NCBI GenBank assembly: GCA_023376005.1
Contig: CM042152.1
Span: forward strand, 70,121,345 to 70,185,344
Direction: 5' to 3'
DNA: 64,000 nt
Source: Doryteuthis pealeii
Taxonomy: Eukaryota > Mollusca > Cephalopoda > Myopsida > Loliginidae
Made by a program: the position numbers and the translations under genes. The notes below the pieces were generated by a model. That model made no database searches, was not told the origin of the DNA, and worked only from the letters and a program-made list of their open reading frames with translations. Each line of letters begins with the position of its first letter. Position 1 is the first letter of the stretch. Below are positions 34,067 through 43,586 of the stretch, in pieces.

Positions 34067-34677
34067 TATTATAATGGAGATTGTGTGTTTTTCTGTCTGT
34101 AACCGAAACTATATTACTACTCAAATCACAATTCCCTTAGTTATTGACATCACATTCTCAATGATTTTATTTTTATTTAAACCTCAATTATTAATAAAAT
34201 TGTTTTACATTATTAATACCGTTAACCATATCTACATACTAACAACATGCAATTATATTTATATATACAACAAAATAGTGGTTTACAGTGTGAACGAGAA
34301 GGCTAATTTGCATATTGATATTAAAAACTCGAATTCAATAAATATGTGCTCAGTGTTATTGATTTCTAACTATTTGGTTTTATTTTAATGAATATAAGCA
34401 AACATCTCTTCAATTAATCTAAAATGAAATCCATTAACAAGTCATTTTATTCTTTACTTCCTCTTTTAACTAAATGCTTAAATTTTTAAAAAAACAATGA
34501 AAGACGAGAGTGATGGAAGAGTAAGTTTCAGTTGTTCTGCTTTTCGATTATACCCCTCTGTTTCAAATCTTTTTATCTGCATTCTTATTTAGTTTCATTA
34601 GCCTTTCTAATTTAATACGATATTTTATTACATTTAAATTTAAATACTTGCACCCGGAGGGTGCATATATTTGCTAG
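34064..34677 (+). mobile_element. Non-autonomous Helitron, subfamily 1 (614 bp)
   Basis: TCTTATTATAATGG start directly at the end of a TA tract (flank A) and TGCACCCGGAGGGTGCA, TATATTTG, CTAG at 34674-34677, followed by T. It lies 75 bp downstream of the exon ending at 33988. Confidence 0.9.
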
Positions 34678-34803
34678 TATATATAATTCCAAGATAAAAT
34701 CTTGGAACTATTGAGTTGGTTTCATCTTCAAAATTGTTTTATCTTAGATTCGCATTCAATGATAACTAAGAGTTAAGGCAGTTAATTGTTCATCATTCTA
34801 TCT

Positions 34804-34844
<41 letters not shown>

Positions 34845-34871
34845 ATAGGAGGGTTGGAGTAAAATCTGACA

Positions 34872-35095
34872 GTATGAGGTGAGGTAAAAGGAATAATGAA
34901 CAAAAATGATGACTCAAACAAGTCCAAGTGGGGGAAAAATATTTCATCCTTCTGACGTGAAGGACTTTTTTAGTCGATGTGATTATACAGTCACATCGAC
35001 TGAGGAAGTCCTTCGCATCAGAAGTATATTTTTCCCCCACTTGGACTTGTTTGAGTCATCATTTTTGTTCATTATTTCTTTTACCTCACCTCATA
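34872..35095. repeat. Long palindrome inside (TA)n
   Basis: Arms of about 70 bp (34873-34941 and 35024-35094) are almost perfectly complementary, e.g. ACAAGTCCAAGTGGGGGAAA against its inverse. A second inner palindrome, AGTCGATGTGA...TCACATCGACT, sits at the centre. The whole can fold into one hairpin of about 220 nt. TA tracts flank both sides. Confidence 0.9.
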
Positions 35096-35487
35096 TATAT
35101 ATATATATATGGATATAAATCTGACAGTGTTAAATGTATAAAAAGTTTGTAAAAAAACATGAAATACATGGAAAATTGACATTTTTTTAAGCCGATGTTA
35201 TAGCATTTCAGTTTTATTTAAACCATCAACAGGGCTAATAAAAAATATTTTTTTAAATTTTTATTTAACAATTTTCAGACTTTTAAAAAATACACACACT
35301 TAAAGTTCCATCAATAAACAAATGATTTCTGAGATTGATATTTCATCACACAATTTGAATGGGAACGCTAGCGTTACGTAGCGTTTCGATTTGCATCTTT
35401 TCTTACATTTCAAGTATCAACATAAGTCTTTAAACATAGTAAACAAATGCTTACAAGCTTTTGCTTTTCTACAGTTTTCCTTTTATA

Positions 35488-36070
35488 TGTCCACCCTGTC
35501 GGTGGGGCGTTAGAATGCACTGACTGCACCTCTGCAGAGGAGTAAGACTCCCCCAATGGGGCCACCTGTTCGCCATGGGTGGCGACCCGTGATGCTTAAG
35601 GATAGAACCCAGGTGGCTGAGCAGTCGATGACTTGCAATATTCCACTTTAGGCTTTTCTTGGGCTAGACGGGCGGTCAAAGAGGCCTCCTCCAATCAATC
35701 GGCTGGCCACGTCAATCCCTAGCACCTATATGATTGCCCCAACCCTATTGCCCTTATGGCAATCATCTAGGTGCTAGAAGGTGGTGGCTGAGGGTCTACA
35801 TGTCCTGGGAATGACGTTAAACTCTATCTGATGGTGAGGTTCCAGTTCTGGAAGTTTGGGGAATGTGGAGCACCCCTTCATCACCATTGCTCCCTGGTCT
35901 ACTCTGACCCAGAGTGGTAGTACCTGTTAGAGTCCCATCTATGGGTTGAATAGAAAAACATGAGTTTATAAACAAAATTGTATTATGCATTAAGAATGAA
36001 TTTATTTCAAAACTTTATCAGCATTAAATGACCCACTGAGGTTGATATGCCATAAAACAAAACAAAACCT
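35488..36070 (+). repeat. Family C, best full-length copy
   Basis: Runs from CACCCTGTCGGTGGGGCG through AATGGGGCCACCTG, CCTAGCACCTATATGATTG, a short internal inverted block (CTAGCACCTA...TAGGTGCTAG), GTTCCAGTTCTGGAAG and GTCCCATCTATGGGTTGAAT to GTTGATATGCCATAAAAC. No ORF, TIR or tRNA boxes were recognised; the class is unknown. Confidence 0.75.
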
Positions 36071-36139
36071 TTTATATGATTAATGATTAATAGCCCTGTT
36101 GATGGTTTAAATAGAACCAAAATGCTATAGTGTTGTCTT

Positions 36140-36640
36140 CAAAAATACATTTGGAAAGGGATGAATCCAACTATTCTCCCTCCAGCTATTGGTAAATAGT
36201 AGGATGGACTGGGCTCTTTAACCTTGGTTAGGCAACTAGTCTAGGAGAAGGAAAACTCTGAATTTAAACCTGTTAAACTCTATTGAAGTCAGTTAGTCTA
36301 GTTGGTTTGAATAACAGCAACTAGCTAAGCACAACTGAAGCAGTGTCCAAGATAGTTGGTATTTATAGAATTCAAGAATAGTCCATTCATGCATTTGGGT
36401 GATTCCATTCCCTGAGTTCTGATTGGCTGCTTGGTTTCTATGATATTGTGGAGTTTTATAAATACCCTGTCAGTCTGCAATAGAATTGCCACAGGACGGG
36501 ATTGTATTGAGTTACAACCGCTTGTTGCCGTGTCTTACCAATTCGACGGTAATTGGAACTTAGCTTGATTATTCTTCAAACTCCACTTAAGAAATTAACA
36601 TTGTGTTACATCCTGCTCGTGCGACGGGGTTTGGTAAATA
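36140..36640 (+). mobile_element. SINE B split by an insertion
   Basis: Left part to TTAAACTC at 36280; right part resumes AAACTCCACTTAAGAAATT at 36578 and ends GGGGTTTGGTAAATATA. The interruption is flanked by the direct repeat AAACTC (36275-36280 and 36578-36583). Confidence 0.82.
36281..36577. mobile_element. Candidate solo LTR (297 bp)
   Basis: Inserted in SINE B with a 6-bp target duplication, AAACTC. It contains a CCAAT-type box in TCTGATTGGCTG (about 36418-36429), a TATA-like TTTATAAATA (36455-36464) and a CAGTCTGCA initiator-like region, i.e. promoter layout of an LTR. Trimmed by 2-3 bases it begins TGAAGT and ends TTCA. No internal retroelement sequence is adjacent. It could also be an unknown non-autonomous element. 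Confidence 0.5.
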
Positions 36641-36763
36641 TATATAAGGCATCTTAAAAATCTTTTATATTCTTATATATGTTTTAAAATTCTTTAAATC
36701 TTTTGATGAAGTTATTTGACTTAGTCAACTCTTTTTTTAATAACTTTTTATAAAAGTTTGTCA

Positions 36764-36795
<32 letters not shown>

Positions 36796-36825
36796 GACTA
36801 ATGATGTTTACTTTTTCCCTCGCAG

Positions 36826-36945
36826 ATGGTATGGGAGCAAGGCAGTGTAGTGATTGTGATGCTCACCAAGCTGACTGAGAATGGAGAAGCCATGTGTCAC
36901 CGCTATTGGCCAGAAGAAGGCAGTGATCTGTACCACATTTATGAA
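36826..36945 (+). CDS. PTPRN: IA-2/PTPRN-like exon 5 in window
   Basis: 120 nt, phase 0 at both ends: [20 protein letters not shown], then [26 protein letters not shown] and CxRYWP are conserved PTP-fold strands and the KCxxYWP equivalent. The Lys usual before Cys is replaced by Met (AMCHRYWP), in keeping with loss of active-site support in this family. The acceptor is ccctcgcag and the donor GTAAGA at 36946. Confidence 0.95.
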
Positions 36946-36964
36946 GTAAGATTTCTTAACTCCT

Positions 36965-37265
36965 GATATTGTACTCCTGATATTTTTACTCCTATTGAAC
37001 TCCTGATATTTTTACTCCTATTGAACCACTGATATTTTTACTCCTATTGAACCACTGATATTTTTACTCCTATTTGAACCCCTGATATTTTTTACTCCTA
37101 TTGAACTCCTGATATTTTTACTATTGAACCACTGATATTTTTACTCCTATTGAACTCCTGCTCCTGATATTTTTACTCCTATTGAACTCCTGATATTTTT
37201 ACTCCTATTGAACCCCTGATTATTTTTACTCCTATTGTACTCCTGATATTTTTACTCATATTGTA
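36965..37265. repeat. Minisatellite, ~26 bp unit, about 12 copies
   Basis: Units of CTCCTGATATTTTTACTCC followed by TATTGAA, with CACTGAT or CCCTGAT variants and a few truncated units. It starts about 20 bp after the exon 5 donor. Confidence 0.95.
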
Positions 37266-37324
37266 CTATAAAATATATCATGTACTCCAACACTGTTTTA
37301 ATATAATGTGACTCATCATTATTA

Positions 37325-37445
37325 TTATTATTATTTTGCTCCATTAGAGTTTTTCACACCCGCCTTAGCCGGTAGTTTACTGGAGGCTGAGTGACAGTAA
37401 GTTTCCTCAGGTTTCCAGGACTCTTTTGAGTATTCTAGTGGAAAT
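37325..37445 (-). mobile_element. Non-LTR retrotransposon fragment (family b), short
   Basis: CACACCCGCCTTAGCCGGT, TTTCCTCAGGTTTCCAGGAC and TCTTTTGAGTATTCTAG follow an ATT tract, as at 20290. Confidence 0.55.
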
Positions 37446-37721
37446 TTAATAATTAGTTTTTTAATATAATACATACTCTTAACTTTTTGGCTTAAAATGT
37501 GAAAAAAAATGTAAGTTATACATTAGGTTATTAATATTATAATTAATAAAATTTTATAAAAAATTGTCCAATTCATCTTTGTCATTTTAGGAAAATTGAT
37601 TAAACTATTCATTGTGAATGAATTAGTTTTTGTTAATGAGTGTTGAATTTTTCACAAATACATTGTCATTGCCAGTGATAAGAAAAATAGCCTCACTTTT
37701 AAATCCACACTTTAGTAGAAG

Positions 37722-37911
37722 GGCCCAGTCAGTAGAGCAACCCCCTCAGAATCTCAAGGTTCCAGGTTTGATACTGGTCCCTATCAACTGAGCACATGAG
37801 TAGCACAGATTTGAGTAATCTGATCTGTGCAGTAAAGTACCGGAGCTGACAGTAGGTGTGGTGCCCATCCTCAGCAAAAAAAAAAAAATCTCCCTGGTCT
37901 AGCACTAGCAC
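37722..37911 (+). mobile_element. SINE A copy, 3'-truncated
   Basis: GGGCCCAGTCAGTAGAGCAA head through CTCCCTGGTCTAGCACTAGC, then lost in a CT-rich tract. Confidence 0.72.
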
Positions 37912-38260
37912 TCCTCCTCTCTCTTCACCCATCTCCTCCCTCTCTCTTTATCCTCTTCCTCCCTCTCGCCCCTCTCTCTCTTTATCCTCATCCTCCCTCC
38001 CTCTTCACCCTCCTCTTCCTCCCTCTCTCTTCACCCTCCTCTTCCTCCCTCTCTCTTCACCATCCTCCTCCTCTTCCCCTCTCTTCCCCCTCCTCTTCCT
38101 CCCTCTCTCTTCATCTTCCTCTCCCCTCCCTCTCTCTTCATCTTCCTCTCCCCTCTCTTTTCACCCCTCCTCCTCCTCTCTTCATCCTTTTCCCCACCTC
38201 TCGCCATTCCTCCTCCTCCCCCCTCTTTTCTTCTACTTTCTTCTCTACTCTTTCACCCTG
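37912..38260. repeat. CTCCTC-rich pyrimidine tract
   Basis: Irregular units of TCCTCCCTCTCTCTTCACCC. The Ser/Pro/Leu-rich open frame through it is compositional. Confidence 0.92.
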
Positions 38261-38848
38261 TTTCTATTTTTCCTTCTTTATTTTCCTACCATTTATCGAT
38301 CATTCTTTTCCCATCCTATTTTTCTTTTGCTATCTCTTTTTTCACCCTCACTCTCTCGTCTCACATTGTTTTTTTCCTTCTCTCCCTTTCTCACTCCCTC
38401 CTCTTTATAACTTCTTCCTTCTCATCCTGTCACTCCTCCTCCTCCTCTTCTTCCAGTTCATTTACACCCCCCCCCTTTCTCCTCCTCGTCGACTTCTTTG
38501 CAGCTTCCCTCTGAGGATTATTACAAAATTGAAAGATCTTTAACCAGAATGCTTTTCTTGAAAGAACCCATTACATCCTGCCTCTAGCCATGGTCCGCAA
38601 TTGTTCACACGGCTCTGTTGGTGTCTGTGCTGCTCAGCAACACTTTAAGACCAGGAAATAATAGTAAGCCTAATGAGTTATCTCCCTTGTTCATTGAATC
38701 GTCATCTGATCTGTCCACATTTTCAAGTGGTTATCTAACAAAGCAGAAAGAAATACAGATATTTATTGTGGGATGCTTGAAATAGCTTGAAAGATAAAGC
38801 TTCTCAAAGATCATTACTTACTTACTTACTTACACAGTATTATTAACA

Positions 38849-38960
38849 CTAGCGGAACATGTAGATATAACAAAGCATGATAATTCAATTATTATAACAT
38901 TTGATATGTTTACTTAAGAGCTATTGCAAAATAGTTCAATGTGTGAAAAGTATAATAATT
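38849..38960 (-). mobile_element. Helitron-like 3' end, subfamily 3, second copy
   Basis: Minus strand ends at CTAG (38849-38852) followed by T, preceded by a decayed hairpin. Shares TATGTTTACTTAAGAGCTAT and TGCAAAATAGTTCA with 6241-6360. Confidence 0.42.
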
Positions 38961-39064
38961 TTAATTATAAAAAAACTATCTTTTTGGTTCAAATAATGTT
39001 CAATATATATCAAACAGTTTTTTAAAATATCTTTAAAGGGAATTGATTTTTTTTTTAGATTTAG

Positions 39065-39150
39065 TCCCCATCAAGAATGAATAAAACAAAAATGTCTTTG
39101 GCATAAAATAACCCAACAAGGGTTGACATGCCATAAAACCCAACTAACAG
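39065..39150 (+). repeat. Family C tail fragment
   Basis: GGCATAAAATAACCCAACAA and GGGTTGACATGCCATAAAAC, without the rest of the repeat. Confidence 0.65.
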
Positions 39151-39621
39151 CCTTTTTTTTTACTCTGTAATTATGGATTTGTGGCTCTGTACATCTGACA
39201 TGCTTCTTTTTAGGAATTCCACTCTGATAAAAAAAAAAAAATTTTTTTAAATTTTCAAGGTTACTGCACTAGCTACTGTGCTATGAGCAGGTGATCAATG
39301 TCCTTGCTATTAGATAAAATTCATAGTTTAAATTCGGATCCATATGTGGGTTTTCGGCCTGTGATAAAAAGAGCTATTTCATGTTCCATTTTCTGTGTAG
39401 AGTCACTCCCATTTCTGTACCTTTTAAAATCTTAACGTATCCAACAGGCATACGTGCTAACTCGCATTACTCGACTCTGTCCCACTGGGAAGCTTGTGGG
39501 ATACGTCTCATTAAAATTTGTATCCAACCATTCCTTATTTGTTGGATTTGGATATATTTATTGTTGGAGATGTTGCCCAGCCTTTTTTGCTTTTTTTTGG
39601 GGGGGGAGGGGCTTCTTTTTT

Positions 39622-39652
<31 letters not shown>

Positions 39653-40076
39653 CTTTTTCTTTAGTAAATGGCTCCGTTCATTAACCTTTCTTTTTTTTTT
39701 TTTTTTTTTTTTTGGTCTTTCCTTTTGGTTGGAAGTGAAACCTGAAATTGGAAGAATTGGATTTTCTATTCTTTTAGTTCTCTCATTCCTCTTTCTAAAA
39801 AATCTTTCTTCCTTTCCCATTCAAAAATCCTTTTCCTTCAAATTTTCTTCTTTATTCTCATACTCTCTTTCTTCTTTTAACTCCCCCCACCTCCTACTTT
39901 CTAACATCTTCCCTTCATCTTCTTCTCTTCTTTGTCCTCCTACTCTCTTCTTTAATCTCTTCCTTTCCCCTTCTAAAATCATTCTTTTTTTTTCTCCCCT
40001 TCTTCATTCTACAACTCTCTTTCCTCTTTTAGTTCTTCTTTTCTCAACCTTTGATAAACAGAATTATTTCTACCAA

Positions 40077-40419
40077 TCTATTAATAATGGAGATTCACTT
40101 CCGGTTTTTGTCTGTAACAAAAATTATGTCACTGCTTACGTCACATTACCCAAAATCATCATAACATAGAATAAATACACTGAAAATTTGAACATGCAAC
40201 ATTAGACAGTCCTCATTGTTTTTTAAAACAAGTTTTAATAAATACATGACTGGTATTATATATCTATATATAGTTTGTTTTATTTTAATACATATTTAAA
40301 GTTTACATTTCAAATTGCTTTATTTTTTAATCTTTTAATGAATTTGATGATTTTACTTACTTAAGGTACAAACTCGCTGACATTGAATTTTTTACTCCCA
40401 CCCCTCTATTTTGTACTAG
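40077..40419 (+). mobile_element. Non-autonomous Helitron, subfamily 2 (343 bp)
   Basis: TCTATTAATAATGGAGATTC start after A and CTAG end (40416-40419) followed by T. It is very similar to 4977-5272. The 3' hairpin is eroded. Confidence 0.7.
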
Positions 40420-40536
40420 TCTATATAATTATATTATAACAGACCTATTATCATACGTGGGTCACTTTATCAATACACATGAAGTCAATGAAAGTTTCTA
40501 ATAATATATTAATACACATGAAATTAAACAAATCAT

Positions 40537-40900
40537 ATATATGGGTAAATCTATGTCAAATCATCCAGGCCATGTCACCCACACCCTTCAATTTTTCTGA
40601 AATTTTATACAGGTGTGGACTATCTTAAAGTTAGACATTCCCAAAAATTTGAGCTTCCAATTCCAAGAATTGGTGGAGTTATATAAATTTTTAGTTCTCC
40701 AAATTTGATGGGGGTCATGAAAATTTTTTCTCATACCCCACCAAATTTGGAGAGCTAAAAATCAACATAACTCCGCAAATTTTTTAAATTGGAAGCTCAT
40801 ATTTTGGGGATTGTCTAACTTTAACACAGTCCACACCTGTACAAAATTTCAGAAAAATTGAAGGGAGTGGGTGACAATTTTACTATGAAATTGCCCATAT
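40537..40900. repeat. Long palindrome (~360 bp)
   Basis: Two arms of about 150 bp are inverted copies around ACCCC near 40715-40740. Examples are ACACCCTTCAATTTTTCTGA against TCAGAAAAATTGAAGGGAGT, and ACAGGTGTGGACT against AGTCCACACCTGT. The outermost pair is TATATGGG / CCCATATA. Non-coding. Confidence 0.9.
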
Positions 40901-41059
40901 AAAAAAAAACAATTTGGCATTAAATGACCCACAAGGATTGATAAAAAAAAATGTAAAACAAATCATTAAAATCATTCCTCTCCTATCATCATTAAAGACG
41001 GGTTGACTTACCTAATCATCTAAACCTCGTAATCCGTACGGAGAAAAGTGTTTCTGGCT

Positions 41060-41150
41060 CCATATCCCATTTAAATATGGCGTACCGCTCATCTGATTGG
41101 CTGTTACTAACAACCAATCAGATGCGCGGTGCTTTGTATTTAAATGGGTT
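41060..41150. repeat. Small palindrome with CCAAT-like boxes
   Basis: CCCATTTAAATA ... TATTTAAATGGG with inner CATCTGATTGGCTGTTA / TAACAACCAATCAGATG. It may belong to a larger uncharacterised element running to about 41350. Confidence 0.7.
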
Positions 41151-42026
41151 AGAGTTCTACAACCATCCAAAAAAATTTTTTTTCATTGTCAAACGTCTTT
41201 TAGCGGCTATTGTTGGTGGTTGTACCAGAGTTTGATCACCTCTGATAGGGTCAGCAGGGCGAGGGAAGTCTGATGTTGGAAGACCCGAAACTTCCCAATG
41301 AATCCTGCGGATTACATCACTGACGACAACCACCAGCGCCCCAAATGTAGGAGCGTATATTTAAAGTATATGCTATTGTTGCGTTATGCTCTCCATTTGG
41401 GAATGGAGAGATGACATGTCAACATTTGTTAAGTTATGGCTCTTACTTTGAATGGAGGCTTGATGTGTTGATAGTAGAAATATTAGTATACTTATCTCTG
41501 GACCAGTGCTACATTGGAGAGGTTGGAATTCTAGTTGCTGAGTCTATGCTGGAGTTGACTGACAATTCCTGGATGTTTGAAGTCTGGAAACCAACTTTGG
41601 GTGCTGAGCGGACATCTTGCCTTGTGCCATTTAGAGATTTTAAGAATAACACAAGGTCACTTTTTTTTCTCATGAGATTTTTTATTTTCACCAAACACAA
41701 AACTGCCAAGAGCAAAAGTTCCATGTCTTGCTCTCAGTGCATAATCCCAAACTCAATTCCCACTCTGATCTCTCACTCCTCCTCTCTCCCACTTCGCCAT
41801 GTCTTTGTCCATTAGAAACAAAGCTATGTGGCAATGATGATTCATCTTTTAAACTTTTCCATTCTCATCTAACATGTAATCCTTGCTAAAAATATTTTAT
41901 GTGCTAATTTACTTGTCAGGTTATACTCATGGTTCCACCCTACCCCCCCCCCATCATGTTATACTATTAAACACAAACCAACCTGTCCTCCTAACATCTT
42001 TTATTTTTTTGTTTGTCTTTTTCCAG

Positions 42027-42193
42027 GTGCATCTTGTGTCTGAACATATCTGGTGTGATGATTATCTCGTCCGAAGCTTTTACCTGAAGAATTTGCAAAC
42101 GAATGAGACTCGAACTGTTACTCAATTCCACTTCCTGTCATGGGCTGATCTTAATGTTCCAACATCAGTAAAAGTTCTCCTGGACTTCCGCCG
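42027..42193 (+). CDS. PTPRN: IA-2/PTPRN-like exon 6 in window (WPD-loop exon)
   Basis: 167 nt. It reads [20 protein letters not shown], then [19 protein letters not shown] and ADLNVP, and ends LLDFR plus two bases of an Arg codon completed by the next exon. [18 protein letters not shown] is diagnostic for the IA-2 family. The catalytic WPD loop reads WADLNVP: Pro is lost, but Asp stands at the general-acid position. Vertebrate IA-2 reads WPAEGTP there (from memory). The acceptor is tttttccag and the donor GTAAGA at 42194. Confidence 0.96.
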
Positions 42194-42223
42194 GTAAGAC
42201 CAATATCTATTTATCTATCTATC

Positions 42224-42239
<16 letters not shown>

Positions 42240-42279
<40 letters not shown>
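42240..42279. repeat. (TA)n after (CTAT)n
   Basis: A tetranucleotide CTAT run grades into TA repeats; the mariner-type element begins at its last TA. Confidence 0.9.
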
Positions 42280-42282
<3 letters not shown>

Positions 42283-42763
42283 GTAATCACAAAAGTAAGG
42301 TCTCCAAAGCACTGTGGATACAGGAAATCTGTTTGTGGTTAATTTCAAAACTTGTGTTTGTTGTGCATATATATACCTGCCTCTGCATGTGCCTCACTGC
42401 CACGTTCAGTCTTGGCTTAGCAGTCGTTTCTGATGGAGCTCCCATTAGATGCTACCACCAAGTGTGAAGTTTGTGCAGTTATTCATTTTTTGAATGCAAA
42501 AGACATTAAATTGATTGAAATTCATCGCAAATTAATGGAAGTGTATGGTTAAGATATGCATCAATGTCAAAAAAATCTGCAAGTGGTGTAAGGAGTTTGC
42601 AACCATGAAGAGGTTCAACGCTTCCTCAACAACGTTACGACAAACTAGTATGACATGGACATACAAAAACTGCCACAGCTCCTACAAAAATGCATCAATC
42701 AAAATGGTGATTATGTAGGAAAATTAGATACATATTCAAAGTTTAAAATGATGTAAATATCAT

Positions 42764-43035
42764 TGGAGGTGTGTGGTGTAATGGTTATAGTCGTAGGAAA
42801 TGGACTCATCAACCCGGGTTCAAATCCTGGACAAAGATACAGTTCACCTAGTGCTAATACCCTTGGGAAAGGTATGAATCCAACTACTCTCCCTCCAGCT
42901 ATGGGTAAATAGTAGGGCAGATTGGGCTCTTTAACCTTGGTTAGGCAATCAGTCTAGGAGAAGGAAAACTCTGAATTCAAACTTGTTCACTACTAGAATA
43001 GGCTCAGGCCTACTTAGTGATCTATTTCAATTTTT
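42764..43035 (+). mobile_element. SINE B copy with alternative tail
   Basis: GGAGGTGTGTGGTGTAATGG head, GGGTTCAAATCCTGG B box, to CTGAATTCAAAC, then ACTAGAATAGGCTCAGGCC and TAGTGATCTATTTCAATT instead of the usual GGGGTTGGTAAAT end. The same tail occurs near 21130-21180, 25890-25930 and 43610-43660. Confidence 0.78.
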
Positions 43036-43079
43036 TTTTAAATTTTATTTAAAAAAATTTTTTTAATTTTTTTAAAATC

Positions 43080-43335
43080 ACAATATTCCAGGTTTGATAC
43101 CAGCCCTCGCCAACTCAGCATAATCTTGGCATAGTTCCACCTATTTTGCCCTTCCCTTGAACAACATTGGTGAAGAGAGGAAATCCTCAAAATATATCCC
43201 CGCTAGTCTTCCATACAATCTTAACTTTAGTGTAACCGTTATCATCATAGGCAATGGTAGAACTGAGTTCAAATCCTGGATGAGGCTGTTGGCATTCTCG
43301 GAGAAGGAAAACTCTGAATTCAAACCTGTTAAATC
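43080..43335 (+). repeat. SINE A / linker / SINE B composite
   Basis: SINE A middle part (CCAGGTTTGATACCAGCC), a unique linker (TTGAACAACATTGGTGAAGA, TAGTCTTCCATACAATC), then the SINE B B-box region and GAAAACTCTGAATTCAAACC. Inverse of 20940-21120. Confidence 0.65.
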
Positions 43336-43341
43336 TGCTTT

Positions 43342-43586
43342 AAGCTCAGTCGGTAGAGCATTTGGCTAGAAACCACAAGGTTCCTAGTTCGATACTGGCC
43401 CTCGCCAACTCAGCGTATGAGTAGCACTGGGATCTGTGCGATAAAGTAAGAGGCTGATGGTAGGTGTGGCACTCCACCTCAGATGCTAGAAAACAATCTC
43501 CTTCGTCTAGCGCTCGTGAAAAGGGGATAGACTCCCTCGCTGATTGGCTGATACCAACTTTAGGCCACCCCGACGACTTTACTTAC
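43342..43586 (+). mobile_element. SINE A copy
   Basis: TAAGCTCAGTCGGTAGAGCA to CGACGACTTTACTTACTTAC. Nested in the mariner-type element. Confidence 0.87.

Larger units (their letters stand above)
33989..36825 (+). other. 2.8 kb intron
   Basis: Holds a Helitron, a large palindrome, family C, and a SINE B interrupted by an LTR-like insert. I see nothing recognisable in 35110-35485 apart from AT-rich sequence. It ends with a run of about 30 T (36762-36791) 35 bp before the acceptor, an unusually long polypyrimidine-like tract. TA tracts lie at 34034-34062, 34807-34840 and 35092-35110. Confidence 0.75.
36946..42026 (+). other. 5.1 kb intron
   Basis: Begins with a minisatellite and later holds pyrimidine tracts, two Helitrons and palindromes. 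I see nothing recognisable in 37450-37720, 38265-38845, 39155-39590 or 41150-42020. An open frame of 134 codons at 41411-41815 has no recognisable domain and was not called. A T-rich tract spans about 39600-40050. Confidence 0.75.

Noticed and set aside
34980..35020. CTGAGGAAGTCC inside the palindrome
   Set aside because: Fits CUGANGA but has no following GAAA; explained by the inner palindrome.
37856..38410. 184-codon Ser/Pro/Leu-rich frame
   Set aside because: Lies in a CTCCTC tract after a truncated SINE A; compositional.
39381..40169. 262-codon open frame
   Set aside because: Runs through poly-T tracts and into a Helitron end; no recognisable domain.
41411..41815. 134-codon frame 200 bp upstream of the WPD-loop exon
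   Set aside because: Has ordinary amino-acid composition, but I recognise no domain, it has no place in the IA-2 protein, and flanking splice sites do not join it in frame. Left uncalled.
42421..42560. Mariner transposase-like frame as a gene
   Set aside because: A stop follows MEVYG and downstream frames are broken; it is a dead transposon.
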